Shown: positions 15,578 to 24,824, counted from the first letter of the stretch. The stretch is 46,255 nt of DNA from Bacteroidales bacterium (GCA_031270985.1 JAISWR010000105.1:1-46255), one strand, 5' to 3'. Notes: generated by a model not told the origin, from the letters alone. Numbers and translations: made by a program.

Positions 15578-16339
15578 TCATTCTATCAACGGGTAACGTT
15601 GTTTGGCTTCGCCAAGCGGACAAGCGTTGAAATGCCACCATTCACCGCTGACACTCAGAAATCCCGCATGGCGCATCACTTCCCGCAACAATTGCCGGTT
15701 GTCCACCTGACGTGCAGTGAGTATGCCACGCCGTAACAGTTCCTCTTCGCGGCTGATACCGGCAGCCTCGCCGAAATAGTCGAAAATTGTGCCCATATCC
15801 AGCGGCGTTAGCACACTGTCAGTAAGAGTGATATCTACTGCGGCGCCGTAATTATGCAAGCCCGTCCGTTCGGGGTTGGCGACATAATTTCGGTATGGTG
15901 TGTCTTTCACCTGCTCCCACATTTTCCGTTGTACACTCACGGGGCGGGCGGCGTCATACACCAGCAATCTCAGTTCGGGATGGAGACGGCGGAGGTGACG
16001 GTCGGCTTCGGAAAGCATTTCCGCAACATCAGGCTGAAGGAAGGCATCCCAAACAGAATCATACAACTTTTGTCCCGTGAAGTTATCCGTACCGGAATAT
16101 TTCAAACAGATGGCAACTTCGGGCGCTATGTCTCGAATGCGTACCAATCCGTACGGAAGCACGGAATTTTCGGGGACAGCAGGTATTGCGGAAAGTTCTA
16201 CCGTCGCAATCGTGTCGGTTTGCGGAAGCGTATTGTCCAATTCGCAGTCGGGCGCATAGCGGAATATCGCCAACAGCCACATGAACAGACAAAACGCTGT
16301 CGAGGCAACAATTATCCAGAATTTCGAGCCGTGCATCAT
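15578..16339 (-). CDS. D-alanyl-D-alanine dipeptidase (VanX/DdpX-like, M15D)
   Basis: A 253-residue zinc dipeptidase with an N-terminal hydrophobic anchor or signal (FWIIVASTAFCLFMWLLAIF). The zinc ligands are visible: GLHNYGAAVDITL gives the SxHxxGxAxD-type His and Asp, and EWWHFN gives the Glu and the last His. VYDAARPVSVQRKMWEQV supplies the conserved Arg. It should cleave D-Ala-D-Ala or related peptidoglycan dipeptides outside the cytoplasm. No vanHA genes or two-component system are nearby, so a recycling or nutritional role is likelier than glycopeptide resistance. Confidence 0.88.
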   Translation of the reverse strand: MMHGSKFWIIVASTAFCLFMWLLAIFRYAPDCELDNTLPQTDTIATVELSAIPAVPENSVLPYGLVRIRDIAPEVAICLKYSGTDNFTGQKLYDSVWDAFLQPDVAEMLSEADRHLRRLHPELRLLVYDAARPVSVQRKMWEQVKDTPYRNYVANPERTGLHNYGAAVDITLTDSVLTPLDMGTIFDYFGEAAGISREEELLRRGILTARQVDNRQLLREVMRHAGFLSVSGEWWHFNACPLGEAKQRYPLIE

Positions 16340-16377
16340 GTGTCATTGCAATTGAAAATGCAGCGCATATTCAGATA

Positions 16378-16704
16378 TCACACTGATATTGACGACTTTG
16401 CGCACGTATGGAAATTCAGGGTTTCGCCGTTCAGACAAACAGTCTGTCCGCCGACAGGTTGGTCCGCGCGCTTGTCATGGCCTTGAAAATTGTGCAGGAA
16501 CACAAATCCTGTTTTTCCGTCGGAACGTACGGAGTATCGTAGCATTTCCCGGTCGCCGGCAGGATTGATGCCGCCGAGATTCAGATGACCGATCGTCACC
16601 GGTTTCTGCGTTCCGGAAACGGAAACAAAATATGCGGACTGTGCCGCTGCACGGGTGCAAAGAACGTATATCAACAAAAAGAGGAATGGCCGATTTTTCA
16701 TCAT
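16378..16704 (-). pseudogene. signal peptide joined to an internal fragment of a probable GH35-type beta-galactosidase
   Basis: A 108-residue frame. It opens with a signal peptide (MMKNRPFLFLLIYVLCTRAA), but the next part (REMLRYSVRSDGKTGFVFLH then NFQ) resembles the linker region found deep inside Bacteroidota GH35-type glycosidases, after the catalytic barrel. No catalytic domain is present, and the frame ends in an unrelated tail (HTCAKSSISV). The simplest reading is an internally deleted and truncated gene. The family call is from memory and uncertain. A short independent exported protein is the alternative. Confidence 0.4.
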
Positions 16705-17431
16705 GACGGATTGTTATAATTAAACGGTAAAAATACTGTTTTTTTTCGATATGTCCGAAAAATATGTTGTTCCGGATCAGGAACCCAACTTGGAAGCATG
16801 GCATTGGAACAATCGTTCAATCAGCCGATTATATTTTTGGCGCGTCACTTATGGGGGACTACGGCTTTTTGCTCATGCCTGGATTAGACTGTTTAAAGTT
16901 GAGTGCATGATATAAATAGCCGCCTGTTGATTTGCCCTTGCGGGTTGGCGTATTATCAAACTGTCTTTGTTTTCCAGTTTCATTCTCGTAGTTACCAGAG
17001 TTTGCGATGACATGATATTACGCATATGTCTCCGGTCATAACGGCTTCGGTAGCGATACCGGCATCCATCACTACAACCGAATGAGTATCAAATAATTCC
17101 TGCTGCTGTTTGCTTGCCGATTCAAACTTGGACAGTATTTCTTTGAGCGAACTTTCATACGATAGCCAGTGGCTGCTTTCAAGTTCTGATGACGGATGTG
17201 CCATATTAAATTCACATCTACCTTTCGAATATCCGGAGTGTATGCTTTTTGGTCAAGATCCGGTGCCGGAACTGTATGGTCAAGCAATTTTTCTCAAGTT
17301 GGGGTAAGCGCATTTAGGCGCTGTCGGGAAATAAACGTTACAATAATCCGAAAATGCCGACAATGAAAAAATTATTCGACGCGGATCCGTACGGCGCTTC
17401 AATGCGTTGTGCCACCCGCTACAACATTTTA
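16705..17431. other. gene-poor decay patch
   Basis: This stretch before the DUF5686 promoter has no intact gene. It holds the transposase relic listed separately and, at 16859-17017 on the minus strand, an open run of 53 codons containing GGYLYHALNFKQSNPGMSKK, which I cannot place. Bases 17290-17431 show nothing recognisable. Confidence 0.6.
16992..17290 (-). pseudogene. degenerate IS4/IS1634-like transposase relic
   Basis: Two minus-strand frames together suggest a transposase broken by a frameshift. One frame (around 17208-17230) gives IRKVDVN. The next gives HWLSYESSLKEILSKFES and then HSVVVMDAGIATE, which resembles the strand carrying the first catalytic Asp of IS1634/IS4-type DDE transposases (VVxDAGIAT.EN). 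No full-length frame, inverted repeats or flanking duplications are visible. Confidence 0.4.
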
Positions 17432-17463
17432 TTTGTATTTTACCACAAAACATATTAACTTTG
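17432..17463 (+). promoter_or_regulatory. promoter for the DUF5686 gene
   Basis: TTTG (17432-17435), 20 bases, TAACTTTG (17456-17463): a textbook Bacteroidota -33/-7 pair, 24 bases before the ATG. Confidence 0.7.
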
Positions 17464-17487
17464 CCACGCTAAATTTTAATATCCACC

Positions 17488-19494
17488 ATGGTCAAATTAA
17501 TTCGTATTTTAGGTTTCATCGCCTTTGTCACACTCTTACTAATTGACACGATAACAGCACAGCAGAGCAGAATTCTCATTAAGGGAAAAATTCTGGACGA
17601 AAACGGTAACCCTTTTGTGGGAGCAAACGTGTATATCAAAAAACCCTTGTGGGGCATAGCGTCCAATGTAGAGGGGGAATTTACATTTTATCTGCCCAGA
17701 AATTATCAGACGCAATACCTGTTTGTGTCGGGCGTGGGTTATAAAACGGACAGCATTTGGATAGAAAAATCGGAAACATTGTTGGAGATCAACATGGAAC
17801 AGGACATTCCCATGATCGGAGAAGTGGTTGTCAAACCGAAGCTAACCGAATACGACATATTGAGAAACGCATTCAACCGCATAGCAGACAACTATCCGGC
17901 AAAACCGGTACGCTACGAGGTGTTTTACAGGGAAACCAATAAAACGGCTGAAGGCGAGTATGTCGCCGTAGGAGAAGCCATGCTGGATGTCTTCAAAAAC
18001 AGTTACAGCAAATCAAACAACAAAGGGCAAATCCGGATAGAGAAATCACGAAAAAATATTATCCCCCAGTACGATTCCATCGTGTACATGTATTTTTACG
18101 GAGGCGTGTACGCATATATCGCAAGAGACTACATTTTCACACGCGCAGGAGTAATTAACCCGTCCAATTTCAGGAAATTCACCTACCAACTTTCGGGGAC
18201 AACACGCTACGAAGGACGGGATGTATATATAATCGACTTCTCATCCAAAAAGGAAGACCTTAGCGGCAAACTATACATATCGGCAAACGACTATGCCTAC
18301 GTCAGAATCGAAGTAGCCACCTCGCAAATCATCCCCGGCAGCGGATTCGAAAGAACAAACATATCGGACGTGATACAATACATGCCTTACGATGGAAAAT
18401 GGCATCTGCAACAAATAAAATACACCGACCGCAAACACATCCACTCTACGGGAATGGTGTTCGACTGTTCCGTCGAACACCTGACCGTCCATGCAAATGT
18501 TGATTCGGCAAAGTCTATCCCGTCCAGGCAACGCATTTCGTACCTCGACCCGTTCTACTCGGTGGCGGAAGACTACAACCCCAACTATTGGGACGGGTAC
18601 AACATTCTGCAACAGGACAGCACCCTCAGACAGGTGGTGGAATCCATTCACACTATTGATGAAATCAATCGAGTAATGACTTCGGCTTACGAAAAACAAC
18701 AGGTGGACAAACTGCTGGCTGAGGTAAGGGAAAATCAGGAACGAAACCTGATCATGGTGACGCGCGACAAAAAATCCAATACCACCAAACGACAAATCAA
18801 CTGGAATCAGTTCTACAAAAAAATATACGGAGGCATAGGATTGCACTATGCCTCTGCCACAAGCGCCGCCGGACAGTACCGTTTCACCTACGACAATCAC
18901 CTGTTCTTCCAACAGGACAGGAAAAGCCAGCGCCTCGATTACGGAATGGACATCCTGCTGGGCGTGAACATGACTGACCACTGGAGTATCTACTGGACGG
19001 GCACAGGCAACCCGTTCAATTCGACAATCCGCATGATGGACAACAGAATCGGAACAGAATACCGTTTCAACATGAAAAAGCAGGGCGAACCCATGTATCT
19101 GGGAATTACCGCCGACATTGGTTGGGGACACGCTTACGCCCTGTTCGGCAAAACGGAAAATACGCTCGGATCCTTTTCCGCCGACGGAAAAACCTTTGAC
19201 ACGAAACATATCAGCGTCAGCGGAGGACTGCAACACGCACTGATAGCCCCCGGCATATCCTTTGCGGGAAAAATCAACAAGATGTTTGAAATATCACTCT
19301 ATGCCAAATACAACCTGCAACTGACACAACGGAAAACAACTGTCATCAGGGAAAAAGACGGCTTCTTCCTTTCCCGCAAACGCGCCGCCATTGACGAGCA
19401 TTACATCAGGGCTACCGGCAACGACGGCAACCCCATCAACGGATACATAGAGTGGTTGCCGTTTCAGGCGGGAGTGATGTTGACGTTCAGATAA
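17488..19494 (+). CDS. DUF5686 family outer-membrane protein with carboxypeptidase-like regulatory domain
   Basis: A 668-residue envelope protein. After a signal peptide (MVKLIRILGFIAFVTLLLID...TAQQ) comes a CarboxypepD_reg-like beta domain at about residues 30-105 (KGKILDENGNPFVGANVYI). A central DUF5686 region follows, with repeated YxYFYGGVYAYIARD-type strands. The C-terminal third is rich in alternating aromatic strands and ends in GVMLTFR, consistent with a beta-barrel. Related Bacteroidota proteins are annotated DUF5686; function is unknown, and the architecture recalls TonB-dependent receptor relatives without the plug. It is monocistronic with a strong promoter. Confidence 0.82.
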   Translation: MVKLIRILGFIAFVTLLLIDTITAQQSRILIKGKILDENGNPFVGANVYIKKPLWGIASNVEGEFTFYLPRNYQTQYLFVSGVGYKTDSIWIEKSETLLEINMEQDIPMIGEVVVKPKLTEYDILRNAFNRIADNYPAKPVRYEVFYRETNKTAEGEYVAVGEAMLDVFKNSYSKSNNKGQIRIEKSRKNIIPQYDSIVYMYFYGGVYAYIARDYIFTRAGVINPSNFRKFTYQLSGTTRYEGRDVYIIDFSSKKEDLSGKLYISANDYAYVRIEVATSQIIPGSGFERTNISDVIQYMPYDGKWHLQQIKYTDRKHIHSTGMVFDCSVEHLTVHANVDSAKSIPSRQRISYLDPFYSVAEDYNPNYWDGYNILQQDSTLRQVVESIHTIDEINRVMTSAYEKQQVDKLLAEVRENQERNLIMVTRDKKSNTTKRQINWNQFYKKIYGGIGLHYASATSAAGQYRFTYDNHLFFQQDRKSQRLDYGMDILLGVNMTDHWSIYWTGTGNPFNSTIRMMDNRIGTEYRFNMKKQGEPMYLGITADIGWGHAYALFGKTENTLGSFSADGKTFDTKHISVSGGLQHALIAPGISFAGKINKMFEISLYAKYNLQLTQRKTTVIREKDGFFLSRKRAAIDEHYIRATGNDGNPINGYIEWLPFQAGVMLTFR

Positions 19495-19518
19495 CACGCT
19501 GAAATTTCCGACGTATTT

Positions 19519-19549
19519 TTTGCAAATAGCAAGAAAACGCTTACCTTTG
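19519..19549 (+). promoter_or_regulatory. promoter for recN
   Basis: TTTG (19519-19522), 19 bases, TACCTTTG (19542-19549). The GTG start of recN lies 38 bases downstream. Confidence 0.65.
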
Positions 19550-19587
19550 CAGGTAAATGTACGCAAAGCGATCATAATAAAAACGGG

Positions 19588-21246
19588 GTGTTTACTCATT
19601 TGTCCATACGCAATTATGTCCTGATTCAGGAGTTGGAAGTCGATTTTTACGAAGGGTTATCCATTATTACGGGCGAAACAGGCGCGGGAAAATCCATCCT
19701 GCTGGGCGCGTTGGGTTTGCTCACCGGGCAACGCGCCGACAGTGGCGCCTTACTTGACAAAACACGAAAATGCGTGGTAGAAGGCGTTTTTCATCTGCAA
19801 TCCCCTACATGGAAACCCACGTTTGACGAGTATGAACTGGAATATGCGGAAGAAACCGTGATCCGCAGAGAGGTTTCCGCAGAAGGGAAGTCCCGCGCTT
19901 TCGTCAACGACTCACCCGTTAATCTTTCCATTCTGAAAGATTTGGGCGCAAAACTTGTAGATATTCATTCGCAACATCAAAATATCTATTTAGAATCGCC
20001 TGTTTTCCAAATGCAGGTGCTGGACACCTACGCACGGCAATCGGACACCGTGGCAGATTATACTTGCGAATACGGGAAATATAGTGATTTTGAGGAAAGA
20101 TTAAACTGTTTAATAGAATCGACAAAACAACAACAATCCGAAGCCGATTATCACCGTTTCAGGTTTGAAGAACTGACGGCAGCAAAGTTATCGGCGGAAG
20201 AACAAGCCGCACTGGAGGAAGAACAGGAACTGCTCACCCATGCCGGCGAGGTTAAGACGGGATTGTCGCAGATAAGCGCATGGATCGACGGCGACGAAGC
20301 GTCGGCGGTGCAGATGCTGAAATCGGCGATAAGCATGATGAGCCGCTTGCAACAGGTGTATTCCAAAGCAAAAACGTTTTTGCCACGCATGGAAACAACG
20401 TTGATTGAACTGAAAGACATCGCATCCGAAACGGAACAGTTGACGGAAATGATGGAATTTCAGCCCGAGCGGCTGGAACAGGTAAACGACCGGCTGGATT
20501 TGCTGTACTCCCTACAACAGAAGCATCACGCAGCATCTGTGGAAGAATTGATCGCCATTCGTGACGGACTTGGCGCAAAACTCCGCGAACTCAATAACTA
20601 TGATGCGCAAATCAGCCGAATGAAGCAGCAATTGACACAAATGCAGACACGGCTTTCCGCTTTGGCGGGCGAAATTTCGGCAAAACGTCATGCCGCCGTG
20701 CAAGGCATTGAAAAACATATCCATACGCTGCTGCAACAATTGGGCATCCCCAATGCATTGTTCAGGGCGGACATCACGCCGACGGAACAATTGACTCCGA
20801 CGGGCGCTGACCATGTGCGTTTCCTGTTTTCAGCCAACCGCCAACAAAACTTGCAGGAATTGGGCAAAGTGGCTTCCGGCGGCGAATTGTCACGCATCAT
20901 GCTGGCAATTAAGGCGGTGATTGCCGAAAAAATAACGTTGCCTACCCTCATTTTTGACGAAATAGACGCAGGAGTGTCGGGCGAAATTGCCGAAAAAATG
21001 GGCAACATCATTGAACGAACCGCACATCATGCACAGGTCGTCAATATTACCCACCTGCCGCAAGTGGCGGCAAAAGGACAACACCATTACAAGGTGTACA
21101 AGCGCGATACGGGACAAACCACCCAAACCAAAATGCAAAAACTGACACCAGAAGAACGAGTGATGGAAATTGCCCGCATCCTGAGCGGAGAAAAGGTAAC
21201 GGAAGCGGCAATGGAAAATGCACGCCAATTGTTAAAATATAAATGA
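19588..21246 (+). CDS. recN: DNA repair protein RecN
   Basis: A 552-residue SMC-like ATPase that acts in double-strand break repair. Walker A GETGAGKS is near residue 29. A central coiled-coil arm spans about residues 150-370 (many E/Q/A heptads). The ABC signature LGKVASGGELSRIMLAI and Walker B TLIFDEIDAGVSG lie near the C-terminus, followed by ITHLPQVAAKGQHHY. The start is GTG; FTHLSIRNYVLIQ matches the usual RecN N-terminus, so no upstream extension is needed. Length is normal. A small membrane-protein gene follows after 7 bases. Confidence 0.95.
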   Translation: MFTHLSIRNYVLIQELEVDFYEGLSIITGETGAGKSILLGALGLLTGQRADSGALLDKTRKCVVEGVFHLQSPTWKPTFDEYELEYAEETVIRREVSAEGKSRAFVNDSPVNLSILKDLGAKLVDIHSQHQNIYLESPVFQMQVLDTYARQSDTVADYTCEYGKYSDFEERLNCLIESTKQQQSEADYHRFRFEELTAAKLSAEEQAALEEEQELLTHAGEVKTGLSQISAWIDGDEASAVQMLKSAISMMSRLQQVYSKAKTFLPRMETTLIELKDIASETEQLTEMMEFQPERLEQVNDRLDLLYSLQQKHHAASVEELIAIRDGLGAKLRELNNYDAQISRMKQQLTQMQTRLSALAGEISAKRHAAVQGIEKHIHTLLQQLGIPNALFRADITPTEQLTPTGADHVRFLFSANRQQNLQELGKVASGGELSRIMLAIKAVIAEKITLPTLIFDEIDAGVSGEIAEKMGNIIERTAHHAQVVNITHLPQVAAKGQHHYKVYKRDTGQTTQTKMQKLTPEERVMEIARILSGEKVTEAAMENARQLLKYK

Positions 21247-21253
21247 TTTCACC

Positions 21254-21742
21254 ATGATTATCGACACCCAAAAAGAAGCCTCTACGCTATGGCGCACCAA
21301 AATGCTGCTCATCGCCGTCTTTATCTCAATGATTTTAATGATAGTGTTTTTCATCTCCCTGTCCCCCGAGTTGAAAAAAATCATACTCGGTGGCTGGTCG
21401 TTGCTGTTTCTTCTTTTTTACTGGTACCAATACCGCATGGAATACACCTATTTTTATTTTTCCGGAAATGGTAAAAACCTGATATTCAGATTTTACTCCA
21501 TGCGGAACTTTTATGGCAAACCCAAAAGCATCGAAATAGCAAAAACTAATTTTTACAAATACGACGTCATATTTAAGTTTTTCAACAAAAAAGAGATGTT
21601 GGTACTGTACCAGAAAACACCCAAAGGTATCGCAAAGTATCCGCCCATACCGCTTACATTATTGACAAAGAATCAGAAAACGGAGTTGAAACGGACACTG
21701 TTTGCGGCTTCCGGAGGACGTGATTCCGGAAAAACACATTGA
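21254..21742 (+). CDS. small membrane protein of unknown function
   Basis: A 162-residue protein I do not recognise. Two adjacent transmembrane helices (MLLIAVFISMILMIVFFI and IILGGWSLLFLLFYWY, about residues 17-62) are followed by a soluble domain with alternating aromatic strands (YTYFYFSGNGKNLIFRFYSM) and a basic C-terminus. The arrangement resembles membrane-anchored PH-like (bPH) domains, but that is only shape. It lies 7 bases after recN on the same strand, so co-transcription is likely. Confidence 0.65.
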   Translation: MIIDTQKEASTLWRTKMLLIAVFISMILMIVFFISLSPELKKIILGGWSLLFLLFYWYQYRMEYTYFYFSGNGKNLIFRFYSMRNFYGKPKSIEIAKTNFYKYDVIFKFFNKKEMLVLYQKTPKGIAKYPPIPLTLLTKNQKTELKRTLFAASGGRDSGKTH

Positions 21743-21777
21743 ATGTCCACTTGCTGTAGGACGAATGATGCGCCGCG

Positions 21778-22896
21778 TCATATTATCCCCTTTGTGCTGG
21801 GCAATTCAAAATGATAGATGTCCCTGCGGATCGCCATTCTCAATGCGCGTGCAAAAGCCTTAAACGTCCCCTCAATCTTGTGGTGTTCGTTATCTCCTTC
21901 CGCTTTGATGTTGAGGTTTATCCGCGCCGCATCACTCAGCGACTTGAAAAAATGCAGGAACATTTCCGTAGGGACGTCGCCTATTTTTTCCCGACGATAA
22001 ACAGCGTTCCACACCAGCCACGGACGTCCGCCGAAATCAATTGCGGCGGAGCAGAGGCAATCGTCCATCGGCAGGCAAAATCCATAACGTTCGATACCGC
22101 GCTTGCTGCCCAGTGCATTGTACAATGCTTCGCCCAGCGCAATAGCAGTGTCCTCGATGGTATGGTGCTCGTCCACCTTGAGGTCGCCTTTAGTGCGGAT
22201 AGCGAGGTCTATTCCGGAGTGCTTCCCGATTTGTTCCAGCATGTGGTCGAAAAATTCCAAACCGGTATCAACGGCGCATTTTCCGCTGCCGTCGAGGTTC
22301 ATTTCCACCCTGACATCCGTCTCTTTGGTCGTTCGCTGCACCATGGCGCGGCGTTCTCCCGCAAAGAGTATCTCCGCCGCTTTGTCCCAGTCGGTGGTAG
22401 CAAGAATACAGACTTCACGCAAGTCGGGTTTCCCCTCAAGCAGATTACCGTCGTTCAGCAGGATGGCTTTACATCCCAGATTTTTTGCAAGTTCTACGTC
22501 GGTAATTCTGTCGCCGATGACCACAGAACCGGCAATATCGTATCCTCCTGCAAGGTATTTGCCGAACATGCCCGTACGCGGTTTGCGCGTAGGAGCGTTA
22601 TCTTCGGGGAAGGAGCAATCTATCAGTATGTCGTCGAACACAACGCCTTCGCCGGCAAAAGCCCGTATGATTTTGTCGTGCGGCAATAGAAAGGATTCCT
22701 CCGAAAACAACGAAGTACCCATGCCGTCCTGATTGGTTGCCATCACCAACTCAAAATCCAAATGTTTGCGAATAAAATACAGGTTACGAAACACTTTCGG
22801 ATAAAATTCGAGTTTTTCCAAACTGTCCAACTGACAATCTCCGGGCGGTTCCATCACCAGCGTACCATCCCTGTCTATGATCAAAAGTTTTTTCAT
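21778..22896 (-). CDS. hisB: bifunctional histidinol-phosphatase / imidazoleglycerol-phosphate dehydratase
   Basis: Catalyses two steps of histidine synthesis. Residues 1-165 are a HAD phosphatase: [11 protein letters not shown] (nucleophile Asp and acid/base Asp), MATNQDGMG, and [17 protein letters not shown]. The rest is the dehydratase: [35 protein letters not shown] and [17 protein letters not shown] carry the metal-binding His/Glu set. 372 residues is normal for the fused form (E. coli about 355). No other his gene is adjacent. It is divergent from apgM with overlapping promoter regions. Confidence 0.95.
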   Translation of the reverse strand: MKKLLIIDRDGTLVMEPPGDCQLDSLEKLEFYPKVFRNLYFIRKHLDFELVMATNQDGMGTSLFSEESFLLPHDKIIRAFAGEGVVFDDILIDCSFPEDNAPTRKPRTGMFGKYLAGGYDIAGSVVIGDRITDVELAKNLGCKAILLNDGNLLEGKPDLREVCILATTDWDKAAEILFAGERRAMVQRTTKETDVRVEMNLDGSGKCAVDTGLEFFDHMLEQIGKHSGIDLAIRTKGDLKVDEHHTIEDTAIALGEALYNALGSKRGIERYGFCLPMDDCLCSAAIDFGGRPWLVWNAVYRREKIGDVPTEMFLHFFKSLSDAARINLNIKAEGDNEHHKIEGTFKAFARALRMAIRRDIYHFELPSTKGII

Positions 22897-22920
22897 GTAT
22901 CAACTATTTAGAATATCGCA

Positions 22921-22928
22921 CAAATATA
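22921..22928 (-). promoter_or_regulatory. -7 box for hisB
   Basis: TATATTTG on the minus strand, 24 bases before the hisB ATG. It sits only 14 bases from the -7 box of the divergent apgM, so polymerase at one promoter would block the other. Confidence 0.5.
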
Positions 22929-22942
22929 TAAAAAGAATTCCG

Positions 22943-22950
22943 TAAGTTTG
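22943..22950 (+). promoter_or_regulatory. -7 box for apgM
   Basis: TAAGTTTG on the plus strand, 39 bases before ATG 22990, giving a leader of about 35 bases. Confidence 0.5.
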
Positions 22951-22989
22951 CGCCGTCTAAAAATAATACGTGTTGTTTTCAATAACCAA

Positions 22990-24210
22990 ATGGAAATGAA
23001 ATACATTGTTATACTCGGGGATGGAATGGCAGACGAGCCTGTGCCGGAATTGAGCGGGAAAACGCCGCTGGAAGTAGCCAATAAGCCTGCTATCGACTAT
23101 TTGTCGGAACATGGCGAATTAGGCATGGTCAAAACGATCCCAAACGGGATAGCGCCGGGAAGCGATGCCGCTAATCTGTCGGTGATGGGATACAACCCGA
23201 ATCGGTATTACAGCGGGCGATCGCCGTTGGAAGCCGTCAGTATGGGCATCCCACTGAAAGACACGGATGTCGCTTTACGCTGCAACCTGGTCACCTTGAG
23301 CGATGATGAACCGTATGCGGCAAAAACGATGGTGGATTACAGCAGCGACGAAATACCGACAGAAGAATCTACCGAACTGATGCACGCCATCAGCAGACAT
23401 TTGGATGCGGAATGGCTTCATTTCTACGCCGGACGCAGTTACAGGCATTTGCTGGTGTGGAATCATGGACAGACGGGGCAACATCTCGTCCCGCCGCACG
23501 ACATTCCGGGACGTCCGATCGCTGCATTCCTGCCGGCAGGCCCCGCCGGAGAAATGTTCAGTAAAATGATGGAACGCAGTTGGACTTTGCTGCACAACCA
23601 CCCCGTGAATATTCGTCGCAAAAAAGAAGGACTGAGACCGGCAAACTCCATCTGGCTGTGGGGTGAAGGAAGATGCCCCTCATTGCCCGATTTCGGAAAC
23701 AAATATCACCTGAAAGGAAGTGTGATTTCCGCCGTCGATCTGGTGCGCGGCATCGGATTGTGTGCCGGCTTGGAGGTGACCGATGTGGAAGGCGCAACCG
23801 GCAACATGCATTCCAACTTTGCCGGAAAAGCGCAGGCTGCCATCGACCTGTTGTTGAACAAGGGAAAAGACTTTGTGTACCTGCATGTGGAAGCCCCCGA
23901 CGAGTGCGGACACAGGCATGAGGTACAGAACAAGGTGAAAGCCATCGAAATCATCGACCAGCAGATCGTGCTGCCCGTCAAAGAAGCACTGGACGCCAGC
24001 GGGGAAGCATATTCCATCATGGTATTGCCCGACCATCCGACGCCGTTGAACATCAGGACGCATACCGCATCGCCCGTACCTTACGTTATCTACCGTAGCG
24101 GCGCCGCAGAAAACGCATTGCCCCTCTCATATACGGAAAAAAACGGTATCGCTTCCGGAAAAATCATCACCAGAGGATACACATTGATGAACAGGTTTAT
24201 CCACGGTTAA
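22990..24210 (+). CDS. apgM: cofactor-independent phosphoglycerate mutase, archaeal type (or PGM-like homoserine kinase)
   Basis: A 406-residue alkaline-phosphatase-superfamily enzyme. The metal/active-site blocks are YIVILGDGMADEPVPE near the N-terminus, SDAANLSVMGYNP (phosphorylated Ser region), the ATGNMHSNF loop, YLHVEAPDECGHRHE, and MVLPDHPTPLNIRTHTASPV. A second ATG at 22996 is equally good. By name it interconverts 3- and 2-phosphoglycerate. In Bacteroides a close relative works as a homoserine kinase in threonine synthesis, usually beside thrA and thrC. Neither neighbour is here, so the two roles cannot be separated from context. Confidence 0.88.
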   Translation: MEMKYIVILGDGMADEPVPELSGKTPLEVANKPAIDYLSEHGELGMVKTIPNGIAPGSDAANLSVMGYNPNRYYSGRSPLEAVSMGIPLKDTDVALRCNLVTLSDDEPYAAKTMVDYSSDEIPTEESTELMHAISRHLDAEWLHFYAGRSYRHLLVWNHGQTGQHLVPPHDIPGRPIAAFLPAGPAGEMFSKMMERSWTLLHNHPVNIRRKKEGLRPANSIWLWGEGRCPSLPDFGNKYHLKGSVISAVDLVRGIGLCAGLEVTDVEGATGNMHSNFAGKAQAAIDLLLNKGKDFVYLHVEAPDECGHRHEVQNKVKAIEIIDQQIVLPVKEALDASGEAYSIMVLPDHPTPLNIRTHTASPVPYVIYRSGAAENALPLSYTEKNGIASGKIITRGYTLMNRFIHG

Positions 24211-24263
24211 TACGGAGTGTCCGGTACAACCGTTTGCGCACAGCCTCAACATATTTTCTCAAT

Positions 24264-24782
24264 TTACAGCATGACGAGGTAATCCGCAAGTCCTTTCCTG
24301 AGTTTCTCCAAAGCCCGGAATATTTGTGTTTTCACCGTACCCACCGACACATCCAGCACTTCGGCGATTTGTCCGTACGACAGGTTGTCGTAGCGGCTCA
24401 TTTTGAATATGTCGCGACACCCCGACGGAAGCGCGTCCACCAACTGCGCAATCTGCTCCTCTAACTCCCGCGCAATCAGTTCTTCGGCTGCATCAACGCC
24501 TGCCGGTAAAGGCATGTCGTCCGACAGCGCCGTCACTTCCCCGTGTCTCTTACGATCCCGTTGCAAATAGTTGATACATCCGTTGCGTACCGCCGCGTAC
24601 AAATAACCCGAATATGACGTCTTGACATCTATTGTTTCCCATTCCTCCCACAACGTGACAAACACATCTTTGACAATTCCTTCGGCCGTATCCTCTTGGC
24701 GGACATAAGTACAGGCATAGCGACACAACCGCTCGTAATAATTCCGGAAAAGTATTTCAAAATATTGCAGACTATGGTTCAT
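24264..24782 (-). CDS. ECF-type RNA polymerase sigma factor
   Basis: A 172-residue sigma-70-family protein. Region 2 is at residues 5-70 (YFEILFRNYYERLCRYACTY, YLYAAVRNGCINYLQR) and region 4 at about 110-165 (LPSGCRDIFKMSRYDNLSYG, IAEVLDVSVGTVKTQIFRAL). The ATG at 24782 is chosen because the frame's extra 31 residues upstream run through the promoter region. Bacteroidota ECF factors of this size usually sit beside a FecR-type anti-sigma and SusC/D genes; none is adjacent, so its regulon cannot be read from context. It converges on apgM. Confidence 0.85.
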   Translation of the reverse strand: MNHSLQYFEILFRNYYERLCRYACTYVRQEDTAEGIVKDVFVTLWEEWETIDVKTSYSGYLYAAVRNGCINYLQRDRKRHGEVTALSDDMPLPAGVDAAEELIARELEEQIAQLVDALPSGCRDIFKMSRYDNLSYGQIAEVLDVSVGTVKTQIFRALEKLRKGLADYLVML

Positions 24783-24816
24783 ACCGGATATCTTTGCGGT
24801 ATTTTTTGTAAAAATA

Positions 24817-24824
24817 CAAAAGTA
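24817..24824 (-). promoter_or_regulatory. -7 box for the ECF sigma gene
   Basis: TACTTTTG on the minus strand, 34 bases before the chosen ATG. It is the housekeeping-type box, so the gene is probably not driven only by its own product. Confidence 0.45.

Noticed and set aside
15578-16339. Glycopeptide-resistance locus suggested by the VanX-like protein
   Set aside because: No VanH, VanA/B ligase or VanRS genes are nearby, and VanX relatives are widespread in non-resistant bacteria.
18271-19236. 321-codon minus-strand frame inside the DUF5686 gene
   Set aside because: No recognisable motif; it lies wholly antisense to a gene with a strong promoter and coherent domains.
21811-22689. 292-codon plus-strand frame opposite hisB
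   Set aside because: Antisense shadow of hisB, whose catalytic motifs are all intact.
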